Shown: positions 11,150 to 26,419 of the stretch, one piece after another
Position numbering within the stretch: the stretch's first letter is position 1
Layout: each line of letters begins with the position of its first letter
NCBI GenBank assembly: GCA_023846275.1
Contig: CM043877.1
Location: 15,793,107-15,857,106 of the forward strand
From: Vanilla planifolia
Taxonomy: Eukaryota; Streptophyta; Magnoliopsida; Asparagales; Orchidaceae
Direction of reading: 5' to 3'
DNA length: 64,000 bases
The notes under the pieces: model-generated
What the model was told of the DNA's origin: nothing
Seen by the model: only the letters and a program-made list of their open reading frames with translations
Database searches by the model: none
Translations under genes and position numbers: made by a program

Positions 11150-13150
11150 TTTATGTTCCATTCCTCTACACTCCTTTGTAGTAGCATGCGGTGCGTCATT
11201 TTGTCTTATAAGTGTTATGAGAAATTAGGCATGAGCCAATTAGTATTAATTTAGTGGCATAAATAAGCATATATATGTAAAGCATAACAAAAATTAGATT
11301 GTTGCAAATAAGTTCAAATTAAATGAATACTAGAAACAAAGAGCACATGAACGATAACCTATAAAATAAGTGAGCAAAATGATTGTAAACATCTCAAAAA
11401 AATTTATGACTTACTCATTATTTTATCATCTTATACTATTGCTTATTCTTTTATCTTTTATCTTTTTAAGGATTTGTTTGGGATAAGACTCACTTCATAA
11501 TGATTAGACATATTTAGGAGTATATTATTCCAACTTCAACAACCTGGATGGCACAACTCCTTTGGTCTATCTCCAAAATTATTATTTTAGGATATATTAT
11601 TCCCACTTTGGACAACTATCCAACCTATCATCTTTTTAAACTTTACCCTCCTATTATAAATCCATTTTTTCTCTATTTTTTATTTATTTTTTCCCTTTTT
11701 AATATACTTATATTCTCTTTCTTTTAACTATCTTCAAATGAATTATGTATCCATTTACTTTTTTCCATTCTTATATTATTAAAGTGATGTAATTAAGGCA
11801 ATTCATGCTTAGCATGCTCAAGATTCATGTAAAAAATAGAAATAATAAATCATTAAAATTCAAAAAGGATCAATCATCCTTAAAATATTTGTAAATCACC
11901 TAAATTTCTATTCATATAACATGTAGCACACAGCAAACATTGCAACATACAATAAACAATGATATAAACATAAACATTATCAATTTAATGTTTCTCAATC
12001 CTTATGATATTTAAGTTATATTGCATATTACATCAAACATATGCACACTGATCAAACTTGTTTACGTCTCAACTCTTAGTAGTGGTCTTCTTCAAATGTT
12101 AGTAATTTTGTTGAAGGTACAAAACCTATGAGCTTTTACATTGGTTTTTCTCTTATCATGTGCCTAACTCTTATTTGATTACTTCTAAATGCATGAGAGC
12201 ACTCCCTCTTTATCTTCTCTTCATTTTATCACACTTTGATAAATTATTTGCATTATCTTTTTGCTTAAAACCTTTTTAAGTTAGTCAAACCTTCTTTTAT
12301 ATTTGTTTTCATGATTTTTTATATTTCTAACCTTTTAAATATCTCTAATAGTTGTGTCACTTCATGTCAATTTATTTTCATATTCCAAACTCATTTGATT
12401 TGATTAAAATTTTTTGTTCTTATTTAATCATATGTGTATGATCTTAATTTCATATTTCTTTGATACATCTACAACATTTCTTTACTAAATTATGTTTGAT
12501 GATAATCATGTATGATTATACTTAACTTCATCATACTTATACAATCTACTTAATCATATTATATAATCCTTTTAAGCCTTCTTTTGAATATGTTCATATT
12601 ATGATCCACTTCATTTTCTCTAATTTGATTATATGATATGATATATCTCCATTATATTATTTGATCTAATTCTTCTATAAAATGTATATCAATTATACAT
12701 AGTCATATTGAGTTCACTTATACTTGTATGATCAGGTCTTGGTATGATCTATTAAGGTTCTACATATTATTATAATTATACGATGATTTAGTCATACTTG
12801 TATGATAGTCATCCAACTATTACAACTGTCCTATTTGACCTTATTTAATATCTTATTTGTAAAATGGGATCAGTGTTGTGGTATTATGTGATCTTATTAT
12901 CCCTTTTATTATCCTATTGCACTCATTCGATGCTTTGAGACAATGTACTATTTATTTATTTATCATATTGATGTGATAATCTATTTCATATGATATAATA
13001 TTCTTTAACTTAGGTTATTTACTATACCTTTTATTATATTGTATGATCTTTATAATTATATTATATGATGCCTTCAAAAAATAAGCATTTTTATTAAAAA
13101 ATTCAAAAAGTATTTATAAAATTCCTAAACCTAGAATAGTAAAAAAAATA
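11150..13150 (+). repeat. Old dispersed repeat, copy 1 (partner at 35.55-37.72 kb)
   Basis: Collinear short matches to 35,550-37,720 in the same orientation at a near-constant offset of about 24.4 kb. The blocks are GTAGTAGCATGCGGTGCGTC (~11,177) versus TAGTAGCCTCATGATGTGCC (~35,570); a block near 11,245-11,300 versus 35,635-35,690; and a 65-base block at 12,301 versus 36,720 that is about three quarters identical. The 3' part (12.4-13.1 kb) is unusually dense in TATGAT/ATCATA words. It could be a decayed LTR or other non-coding transposon part; family unknown. Confidence 0.55.
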
Positions 13151-15396
13151 TGGGATATTTTCATTTACAAGATTTAAGAATGTTACATTCGCATAATGCA
13201 TGCAAATGGCTAATGCATGGTACATTGGATCATAATGTATGATATGTTGGGTAACATGGATGATATGCTCAACATAAGAAATAATCCACATTGTCTTGAG
13301 AAAATTGGAAAATACATTAATATTGAATTTTATATTTATCTTAAGAAAGGCAAGTAGCAAATAGTCCATTTAAACTAATGCATAGTGCCTTATGAAGAGT
13401 ATATCCTATGTTGAAGTTGACATATCATATCTTTAGCTTTAGAAATGGAGCATTAGATTTGGAATGGGCTATCCATTTCACTAAAATGTGGTATCAAAAG
13501 AGCTTAATGTATCATACATTAAGAAGAATAGATAATGTGCTAAGAATTATTGTGACCAGTTTTGTAGTAAAACTTTTGGAATTTAACCACTCGTTTATGA
13601 ATGCTTTTGTTAAAAAAAAAAGTGAAAATTTGAGAAAAGGATAAAAGAAAGAAAAGTTTTAAATAAAGCTTAAGAGCTTTGAAATTCATGTATTTGAAAG
13701 GCAATAAGTATTGATAATTGTGATAATTATTTTGTAGATAATGAAAAAAAGAGATATGAGAAAAGATAAGGTCATAAAAAAGGCTTCTTGGAGCTATCAT
13801 GGTAGTCAAATTGAGATAGCTATAATATAAATAGGTTAAATTATTATTTATTTCAAGAAATTAATATGAAATGTGATGTGATAAAGTTTGATGCGAGTAT
13901 ATTATATGATATTGATTAATTATGTATATTTTGTGACTATAAGACAACATGATAACGTGAGCTATATTATAACGATTGATTTTTCTAATATTTATGTTAG
14001 GTAGTGTTAAGTTATTTTATAAAGAGATTGAGATCTTTATTTTTGATAAAATTAATTAAAATATAATTTTTGATATCTTCTCATAAAATATGTATTTATC
14101 AAGTATGTTAGATTTGAAAATAAATATACCATCGGATCGAGCTCGTCGAGAGAAGTCTATTTATGTTTGTTATGTCACAATCATAGTTCATTTGGATTTA
14201 ATATAAATTTATATTAAAAAAATATTAATAAAATATAATTGATGAATTAAATTATTAATAAAAATATAATAAGAAAAAAATAGAAGAAACCTTCATTTTG
14301 TCCTCCACCACTTCATGGCCTCGACCCTCCATCATTATGCATATGATCTTTGTTGCCTCACTATCGTGTAACCTTATAAAGTATTATGATAAAGATTGGG
14401 GACTTGTAAATCATTATTGTTTTTTTATTCCTCTTTGATTCATAGAAAAAAAACCTAATCGCAACTAGGTGATCCCAAAAAGGGGAAAATGGTTATTGAT
14501 TTTGATTTCTCGCATAGTTTTGTCCATTACTTCAAGAGGAGTTGCAAGGAATTAATTTTTAATGTTTGGTATTCAAATCAAGATGAGAAATGGTTATTTT
14601 TCACAAATCTGATCATTAACAATTGCAATCAAGTATTGTGCTCTTAATTTTTTATACGACGAAAACTTTGTGAGCTATTATATATTTTCTTATATTTTAT
14701 GCACGTAAGGAGGAACTAAATGATGCTTAAAGGTTGTTAAGTTATATTAAAAAAACTTTACTGTAAAAAGAGAAAACTTGAAGGTTTTTCTACAAAACAA
14801 TAAAAGATTGTTAGTGGAATCATTCAATTGAATTAAAAATAAAGCTTAAGTAGGTAATATTGAATTCATAAATTTAGGAATATTATTTGAATCAATATTA
14901 GGTAATAATAAAATCATAATTATGTCTAAATTTTGATTATTCTAATCTTAAAGTTAAAATGACTAATATTAGATAAGATATTTAACGAGATTTGATATAT
15001 ATATATATATATGTATGTATGTATATATGCACATATAATGTAAGTATGTATATATATTTATAAGAATATCAAAAGATAAAAATAAGAAAAAATGAATAAA
15101 ATGAAAAGATAATAATTGAAATAGAATGATTGGTTGAACAAGTTTAATGTTTTATAAGATCATTTAAAATATGAAAATAAAAAATAAAGAGATTTTTTTA
15201 TGATTGTATCCCATAATTATATGATATGATGAGATCACTCTATTATTATAAACACTTTTATTGATGTCATAATAAATAGATACTACACAATTATTAGTAC
15301 ATCATATACGATAATATTAGGTAGTATTTTTAGGGTAAAGTTGACATCTAATGACATTCCTAATATTGTGATCACTTTAGCGTTAAGCTATAATAA
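13151..15396. other. AT-rich intergenic DNA, no gene recognised
   Basis: Short open frames only and no recognisable domain. A (TA)n/(TATG)n stretch lies near 14,997-15,060. TGGTATCAAAAGAGCTT at about 13,488 loosely resembles an initiator-Met-tRNA primer-binding site, but its neighbours give no support. Confidence 0.6.
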
Positions 15397-17143
15397 TGAT
15401 GTAGGAGCATCTAAAAATGGCTCCTAAACACATATCAATTGGCATCGCACCAGTTTCACAAATCCATTGGTGCAAAACTTGGTTAAAATTTACTTAGAAT
15501 TAAATTTTTTTTATTGATTTCATCACCTAACACTGTCCAGTATCGTCATCGCCACCTTCAGAACCTACTATCATAGCCCAAGCTGACTCACACTCTCGCG
15601 TGACTCGAACTTACTCAAGAACACTATTTGACCCACACTCGACCCGCTCCTACTTGAAACTCGGACCGAACATGTCGAGACCTCTGCTAGTAGCACGTTG
15701 GTTACACTTGACCATTTTAGAACTTTTAAGTTAATGTTTACTAAAAATATTTTTATATAATTTATGTTAAATTTTGGAATTCTAAAATGTCTTTTAGAAT
15801 TCCAAAATATTTTATTTGATATTTTTAAATTTTTTATAATTTTTAGGTGAACAAATTATTATTATACTCTTGAAGTTTTTATAAATAGGGACGCTTATGA
15901 TGTTATAACAAAAAGTGATGAAATAAAAAATTATTTTTTTGTGTTTCTACCTTTGTAAATAAATTATATGCTTCCAACCCTAGTTAGAGATATTTTAACT
16001 TCCCTTGTAAGAGATAAATTTCAAAGGTGAGAGACATTTCATTAGAAAAGTCGACAACTAAATCCCTTGTGAGAGATAAGGATCGAATGTGAGAGATCAT
16101 CCACTAAGATTAAGAACATAACTCCGATCGAGAACTCTTGACTTACTTATGATGACCTATACCTTATCACGTAATAATTGTTAGAACACTACTTTACCTA
16201 TCACTTCGATACCTTCGAGCCAAGCTCTCTCCCACCTAAGAAGCATGACATAGGAGTATCTAATATTAGTTCATAAATAGACATCCATTGATATTGTACC
16301 AATTTCACAAGTCCACCAGTATAAAGTTTGGTTGAAAATTGCTTAAAAGAATGGTTAAAATTGATTTTTTTTAATTTATTTATTGCATATCATCATCTGT
16401 CATCATTTGTCATTGTCACTATTATCGTCAGCACCTATTATCACTGATCGAGCAGACCATCGTGCCTGTGTGACTTGAACTGATTTAGGAACACTATTTG
16501 ATCTGTGTTCAACTCGTATTGACCTGTGACAACTTATGCTAACCTACTGGTTTTGCTGATCCATTCTATTATGTCAGTCTTGTGCCTACCCAAAAACCAA
16601 ACTAGATGTACTGAGACCTTTGCCCATAGCGCACTAATTACACCTGATCATTTGTTACATGTCATTTCATCAGTCATCTTTATCATGCTTGAAATGCATA
16701 ATCTATTTGGGAACTACTTAATTTAACTAATTTTAGAGTTTTTTTAATTTAATTTTTATTCAGAATATTTTCTTTATAACTTATGTTAAATTTTTAAATT
16801 CTAAATATTTTTTAAAATTTTAAAATATATCATTTGATATATTTAAATATATTTTTATATTTCTAAGTTAACCAGCTATTATTATACACTTGAGATCTCT
16901 ATAAAGAAGGATTATTATGAGACTATAAGGAAACATGATTGAATAATTTTTTTTTGTGCTTTCGCCTTTGTAAATGAAGTGTATATGTCAAACCCTAATT
17001 AGAGATATTCTAACTTTTCTTGTGAGAGATAATATACGAAGATGAGAGACCTTCTATTAAAAAAGTTGATAACAAAATCCCTTATAAGAAATAAAGATTG
17101 AAGGTGAGAGACCTTTTATTAGGAGAGTTAGTTACTAAACAAA
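15397..17143 (+). mobile_element. Two abutting ancient LTR-like copies
   Basis: Copy 1 (15,397-16,245, 849 bp) starts TGATGTAGGAGCATCT and ends AAGAAGCA. Copy 2 starts at once with TGACATAGGAGTATCT (16,246) and can be followed to about 17,143. The order of shared blocks is the same: 'caatttcacaagtccac'-type block, 'gaacactatttga' block, a TATA-like element (TATAAATAG 15,880; CTATAAAG 16,899), then 'accctaattagagatatt' and repeated 'gtgagagata' blocks. Copy 2 carries about 170 bp extra in the middle and its far end is not visible. TG...CA ends plus a TATA suggest LTRs, but no coding region or tRNA primer site is seen. Divergence is high, so the element is old. A non-LTR tandem duplication is the alternative. 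Confidence 0.6.
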
Positions 17144-19423
17144 TTATTATTTTATCCAACACCCAAAACATCTTTAAAAGGTTTAATCTTTCAACAATTT
17201 TTTTTATGTAGCATTCTAAAGTTAAAATTATTCTTTTTTATTAAAATATTTTACATAATATTTGTCTTAAATTTTTTATTTTATATATGTAAAGTAAGAT
17301 GTGATAAAAATTATTTTATGATATTTTATGCTTAATGCTTATGGTGTTACCATCTACTCAACTTAATAATCAATGTTACAGGTTTAAAATAACAATATCT
17401 GAATAACTTCAAAATATCAAATGCACTATCTAACATTAATTGGTATATAATATTTTCTTATTTTTTTAATAGTTTATTAAGTATCTCAGTATTATAGGCT
17501 CCAATTTAGACCCAAATTAGAAGTCAAATTATCTTAAGTCAAATAAGTAAAAAACTTAATTTTGTTATTACTTTGGTATAGACTAATGGTGGCAAAAAAG
17601 ATAATTTAGATGGCTTGGTCAGTTATTGATGGAGGTCTTGAAATATGATCAATATCATAAAGATATAATATGAGTGAGTTGATATCTTAAAGAGTGAGGA
17701 TATTGATCGCATAAAAAATAAAGCCATAATAATGAAAAAAATATGAAAAATAATTTGAATATGAAATTAAGAAAATAAAGGTATATGATAATTATATGCA
17801 TGCATAAATATGATGCATACATGTACATTTGTCAAAGCCTTACCTACTAATAATTTAAATATAAAGTTATTAAATGAGTAAGGATACTAAAACATAGTTA
17901 AGGATTTGATGATATGCCATAATAAAAATTCTAATAAAAAATCAAAGAAATATTAGCATACTTAAAAGATTATAGATACAAAATCTATATATAATCGTCC
18001 AAAAAGAATAAGTGCAAAACTAAGTTCATATAAACTTAATGAGCCAACAAGGTACAAAATTCAAAGCACTATCCACTCTTATATCTCAAGAATTTTGTCT
18101 TCCCTCATAACATTAAAATTCTTATTTTTAGGTGCCTTGGATGCATGCCTTATAATGAAAGTACTAAAAAGACTTTAAAAACATTGAGAAAATAAATATA
18201 ATAAGATAACTAATATAAAATATCATAAAATAATGTCTAAAAGTAAGTGAAAGAATTATGAGTAAACTAGTAATAACAAGTACAATAGTATGCTTTTCCA
18301 TGAATGATATTTTTTTTTCAAAATTTTCATATATATTTCATAGAGCCTTATTTCCCTTTGAACTATTATCTTCTAAATTCAATAACCAATATCATATGAT
18401 ATTAATTGACATCTAACCAAAATAAAAGCATTCTACTTAGCTAACTTGCAAAGAGTACTAATGACATAATATGAATAATGCTATTCTTACCTTAAGAGCA
18501 TCCTCAACCTATCATATGAACACATGCCATCTAAAAGGGTATCCTCACCCTAAAGATACTTAAATAATAAGAGGAAAAAATGTCATAAATTGTGTTCATA
18601 TGAGGATAATGTCACACAACATGTCAATATCATAAATCATATACATTTATATTTCTTTTTTATTTATTATTTATATATTAATGTGTAAGAAATATATAAT
18701 CATAGAAAGAAAAAATGAAATATAGATAAAAATCATGTTGATCCATTTATCCAAATAATCACATATGTATAAAATGTCATAAACTATGTCAAAAATTTTA
18801 TGAAATCTAAATGAAATGATAAAAATATAAGCTATATCGTAGCTTTCCAATTCCATCTACTTTAGCCTACAACAAAATTCCTCCTTTTGATCATCTCCAC
18901 TTCTAAGTTTCTTACGATGAAATGCACGTAAAATAATTTTTATACTATCATAATAACTTATCAGAGATCTTTATAAAGTCTAAGAAGCCTTCATATTCCT
19001 CCCCCACTAGTTTAATGCATCACACTTGTATGACTCTTATATCATACAACATAACATGTAGCTCCTTCTTAATATGCCTCTCTATCCCCTTTCAGCCAAT
19101 TGATCTATAGTATGACCTACCACATTATTTATACATGATCAACTATACTTCTTAGCCACCTCAATATTCTATAATGATTATAAATGATTAAGTAATTACA
19201 AAGGATTAAAAAGTAGAACTTTAAGTCTGTGCCCTTGTTGGCCGTCTCAATTATATAAGCATTAAGCTTCTCTTACTATGGGCAATCATGAGTATGATGA
19301 GGCCATTGCATAAGAAATAATCTTATTGATTATTGTGGTATCTTATACCTTGGAAAGAAGATAACCCTTTCTTTCATTTGCCTTTATTAATCGTCTTACC
19401 TCCATAATGCTTAACATATGCTA
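17144..19423. other. AT-rich intergenic DNA, no gene recognised
   Basis: No domain-bearing frame on either strand. From about 18,060 to 19,420 the base composition is slightly less AT-rich and resembles non-coding retrotransposon remains, but I cannot name a family. Confidence 0.6.
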
Positions 19424-19740
19424 TAATGAGATTATTAGTGACTAGTGTATCATAAGACTGAGTTATTGCCATTGTGAGGTAGTTAATAGTTATAATATCA
19501 CATGGTTGATACTATAATAGTGAAGTGGCTAGTAACCAGTGTACCACATGGTTGACATTTACTATCGTGAGATGGCTAATAGCTAGTATGTCACAATATT
19601 GAGATACTATTTTTGTGAAGTAGCTAATAGCCAGCGTGATTGATACTAATGTCATGAGGTGGCCAGTGGTTAGTATGTCATAAGATTGAGATTTATTATT
19701 TTGAGAGAACTTATGATCAGTGGATCACACTATTAAAATT
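19424..19740 (+). repeat. Degenerate tandem array, unit ~47 bp, about seven copies
   Basis: Successive units follow the pattern GTGAGRTGGCTAATAGC, TAGTATGTCACA, then RTTGAGATTTACTAT. Examples start near 19,475, 19,521, 19,568, 19,616 and 19,655; one unit is shortened. No reading frame is kept open, so this looks like a minisatellite rather than a protein repeat. Confidence 0.75.
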
Positions 19741-21958
19741 TATCGTAAAGATATTATCATTAAAAATTTGAAAAAACTAAATATGATTATGCATGAAAAT
19801 ATGATATGATAAATTAATAAATGAGAATTTTATTATAATTAGATAAATTAGAAAGAGGATACTATCTTACTATCTTAAAAGAAAGAAGGAGTAATAGCAC
19901 TAACGATCATAAGATTTTACAATTAAGTTGAAATAAGCATTGATAAACATGATCATATTAAAAAAAAATTAAAAATATAATAAGAAACAAAATAAGTTTG
20001 TTATTTTTTAAAGAATTTATAATATGTTTTCTTTTTATATCATATCATATGTCTTTTTTATTGTTTAATGTAAATAAGACTTTATTTATTTATATATTAT
20101 GATTGATATTTATGATTAGACGTTATATACTTTTGTCATAAATTATTACATATTTTGCTTATTTATTTATTATTAGAGTTAACATATTAAGCCAGTGATG
20201 ATTAGCCAGCCTTTCTTTTGAATTAATATTTAAATAGTTATATTGAATGATCTGTTAATCATGTGATTTATTAAGTATTGTATCTGTATGTAAGAATGGG
20301 TTGTAATAGTTAAAAAAATTTATGAAACTATGAAATCTAATTATTGTGATGATTTTAATTATTTATAGTTAATGGATTTAATTTATTGTAGTTAATTATT
20401 ATTAATATAAATTATGTGGTTATCAGGTTGTGGATATAAATATTATTTTGATGAATTTATAAATTGAAAATCGAATAAAATTTGTGAAAGATTTTGTCTG
20501 TTTGAATTCTAAAATAAAAAAATGAATTAAAAATGTGACAAAAATAAGAGTCATCATAACATATCATTTAATAATACATAAAAAATATATATATAAATTA
20601 TGTTGGAGTGTTCACGTTAATATTTTTTCTAATTTCTCAAGCCTAACCTTATTGTTAGTCAGATTTCTTGCTCCTCTCATTCAACCTATAAAGTGGCAAC
20701 CACTTACCATTAAACAAGAATTTTGTTCAATTATAATTTCATCAGCTACATGCTCAAAGTTGAACATACTAATCTCTAATAGATCAAAATTTATCTTGTA
20801 TTTTTCTTTCCTCCAAGAATTTTTATCTCCTTAGTTTGTCCTTCCTTAGAATCCTAATTTTGTAAATATTTAGCAATCTCCCTTCATCAACCTAGTAATA
20901 AAGCAAAAGCTTTATTAAGAATTAATCTTAATAAGCCTTATTGAAGATTGGGGAAACCAAGAGCAAGTATCAAAATTTTTTCGTTTAAGGAACTCATGAA
21001 ATCCTTGGAACGATGCAAAAGTTATCCTCTTTGATTGTATCAGAATTTTGACAATTAATGTAGTTGTTGTCATTGGTGTGAAGAAATTTCTGCTTGTGTT
21101 CAATAAGTAATGTGAAAGAAATCCTTAGTTGTGTTTAGGAGGAAGAATCGAGAAGCTTTTGAAAAAAATCTTTAATTGGGAATCCCTATTAAAGTATCTA
21201 AACTATTTTAATAATTTATTATTATATATTTTTTTACCTTTTTAAACTTCAAAAATACACAATAATTTGAAACAAACTTCAACCAAAACAACAAAATGTG
21301 TTGAACTGGTCTCAACTAATTTTATTTAATTCTATATTTATTTTCATATTTAGAATACTTTATTTTTAATTGATTTGATATACTTTATGAGACAAATTCG
21401 ATTCATGCCTATCTTGAAGATATGAGGATGTTACTTTTATAAAACTTATTTCTTTTAAAAAGAAATATGAAAACTTAATTTTTACATGAGCTGTACAAAT
21501 ATCACTTTCGTGAAAATTAAAATCTTTTTTTCAAAAGAATGTCTATTTTCACAATTTGATTTTAAAAAGTAATTAAAAATATTTTCACTTTTTAATGTTG
21601 CATAAAGAAAAAAAAAGGATTGTGCCCAAGACTAGGAAAGGGTAGTGATGAACAAGGAGATGCCACACAAGTGGTATTAAAATAGTTGAAATCTTAAGAA
21701 TGACATTTAGGAAAACTTAAATGTGGACATTATGTTCAAAATTAATGAAAAAGGTGAAAGAAGATATGTCATAACCTGTGTGAAAGTAAAAAAAATTAAA
21801 ACCAAGCTGATGAGTATAAATAGACATTTTAAAGAGAAAAACACACTTGTACTTTTTTGTGATTGTATTTGATATTTGTTTATATTAAAAAAGTATGACA
21901 AGTCAACTTAGAAGCTTGATAAGGAATTGGTGAGTTTTTGTGAGGATATGGTACAATG
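19741..21958. other. AT-rich intergenic DNA, no gene recognised
   Basis: Between about 20,600 and 21,100 the sequence is less AT-rich and has short open frames on both strands, none with a family I recognise. Confidence 0.6.
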
Positions 21959-22400
21959 CACTTTATATTGTTGTATAACATGATACAGGTGAAATAAAAC
22001 ATAGAAAATTAGAATAGAATGAATCATATTATATGATATTAGATATCATATAATATGACAAAATAAGTAGAAAAATAGTTGAGAATATCAAACAATATAT
22101 TATAATATTATCGTACATTATGGCAGTTTGAGAAAAATTATCATATAATAATACGATAAAATGAGCATAAGAGTTAATTGAATTAATCATACTGTACGAT
22201 ACAACATAATTATACAATATGATACGATGAACAAAGAAAATATATTAGACCTAAAATCGTCCTATTGAATTATCATACAAATCAAACTATTACAAAGTAC
22301 AACAATATGAGGAGAGAAAAAATTGAGAATATTGTACCGTACAATACAATCATATGAATGGGTCAAGAAAAAAAGGACTCGTGCAACCTAATTGGGTAAT
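21959..22400 (-). repeat. TATGAT-rich island, inverted relative to those at 12-13 and 37 kb
   Basis: Dense recurrence of ATCATATAATATGA, GTACGATA and ATACGAT words. Read on the minus strand it resembles the TATGAT-rich ends of the dispersed repeat at 12.4-13.1 and 37.0-37.65 kb. Membership in the same family is inference. Confidence 0.4.
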
Positions 22401-22794
22401 ACGAGAGAGAAAAGTAATGAAATATTTTGTATAACTTATATTATTCTACTACAAAAACATATTATCATTTAGATTTGTAATTTATGAAAAAAAAAGTATT
22501 TTTTTAATTATATTTCACTACTGAATAATGAAAAATAGATGTGGTTTCACTTTAAAAAAATATGATATAAATTTTTTTAAAAGAAACATATGATTCTATC
22601 TCTTTGTAACATGTATAGCTAGTTTATTGCTTTCAAAACAAACAATATTTATGACAAAATGGATTTTTAAAATAGAATAATTATTATTAATAAGTAAAAT
22701 AATTTTAAAAAATAGATAATTGAAAATTGGTGATTAGACCAACGTGTGTATTATAATCTCCATAAACTTTTATCTCCTACAAAATTGCTGACCA

Positions 22795-22985
22795 TTCCGT
22801 TTGGGCCTATTGTGAGAACGGGCCGAGCCAGAGGACGAACCGGTCGGCTGGCCCAATGCACGGTCTGGGTTTGCGGTCGGCAGGCAGAGGGACAGCCGGA
22901 TCGACAACAGAACCAAACGGACCTTCGAGCCGGTGAATTGAACCGGGATACGACCTGGCTGGACCAATGCAAATCTGGTCTTTTA
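22795..22985 (+). repeat. GC-rich island with a degenerate two-copy tandem repeat
   Basis: A sharp GC-rich block in AT-rich DNA. GGCTGGCCCAATGCACGG (22,849) recurs as GGCTGGACCAATGCAAAT (about 22,959), each preceded by GAGCC and GAACCGG words, giving a period of about 107-110 bp. Several overlapping open frames exist on both strands simply because GC-rich DNA has few stops; none looks like a protein. It lies about 350 bp upstream of the tubulin leader. Confidence 0.6.
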
Positions 22986-23324
22986 CTATTTTTATATTGC
23001 ATTTTTTTGGTTCAAATGTAAATTTTTGTTTTATTTTATTATTTTTCTGGTACAATGGTACAAGAGTTGTTGACATATATCAGTCATTCACCAATCCATG
23101 TGGTAAATTTGACAAAATTAATTTATATATGAGTTAAAAAATGTATGTACAGAAGCGTTTTGTATTGGTAAAAAGGTAAATACAGAAATGTTGAAGGCTT
23201 GAATGCAGAAACTTGTATTTTGTAATTAGAAGAAAAATTGGATTTCGCGCGCCAAGACATATTTTTAACCAATATTAAATTAATTTTATTTAAAATAATT
23301 TACCATTTTATCGATTTGTTTTTC

Positions 23325-23472
23325 CCACGTTCATAAAAAGTTGAAACCCTGAGGACTGGGCCTTCCCTCCTCTCGTTTGCTTCGCCTCTCCTTTCGGTGA
23401 GGTCAAATTTGTTCTCAGCGTTTCCTTGGATTGGGCTTTAGGGTTCGATTCTCCGTTCGGTGGAAGGTAGAG
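23325..23472 (+). promoter_or_regulatory. Alpha-tubulin core promoter and leader
   Basis: A TATA-like TTCATAAAAAG (about 23,330-23,340) precedes a pyrimidine-rich leader (CTCCTCTCGTTTGCTTCGCC, 23,368). A TTTAGGGTT telo-box-like motif lies at about 23,436, just before the start codon. The start site is inferred. Confidence 0.5.
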
Positions 23473-25963
<2,491 letters not shown>

Positions 25964-26419
25964 GCAAGCCGTGTTGAGTGTTTGGTTATGTTGTGTGTGT
26001 GATTGGAGTCTCGTTGTTGTCTTCAGTTCACCATATTCAACTTTCATTGTGGAGTTCTGCACTCGTCTTGCTTGTTTATTGAGTCATCTGCTTGCTTGAA
26101 AGACTTGCATTTTAATGGTGTGTTAGAGAATGTGAACCAAGGCAATTTCTCTTCCAATTGTTTTCATTTTATAGTGAAGGACATATGCATATTTATATAT
26201 AGATTTATCAATTAAGTTTTTCATTTAATTTTGTTTCTAAATCATTCTTTTTTGTGAGCAACAAACGGTTGTATTATTTGATATTTCTAATATTATTTTA
26301 TTTAATTTTATGTTTATTAAAATAAAAAAAAAACATTTTCCGAAATTATTGTTATTGCTAATGTCTGAGCATAACTGAAGGCGGAAACTGAGCAGAGAGG
26401 AAGGCGAAACGCACGCAAA
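25964..26419. other. Convergent 3' intergenic region with polyadenylation signal
   Basis: The 456 bp between the tubulin and hexosaminidase stop codons. A canonical AATAAA on the minus strand (26,313-26,318) lies about 100 bp past the hexosaminidase stop. No canonical plus-strand signal is obvious for tubulin, which is common in plants. Confidence 0.6.

Noticed and set aside
13488-13504. TGGTATCAAAAGAGCTT as a primer-binding site
   Set aside because: Two extra bases interrupt the core and there is no LTR end before it.
22746-23076. Several overlapping open frames on both strands upstream of tubulin
   Set aside because: They coincide with the GC-rich tandem repeat, where stops are rare by composition; none resembles a protein family.
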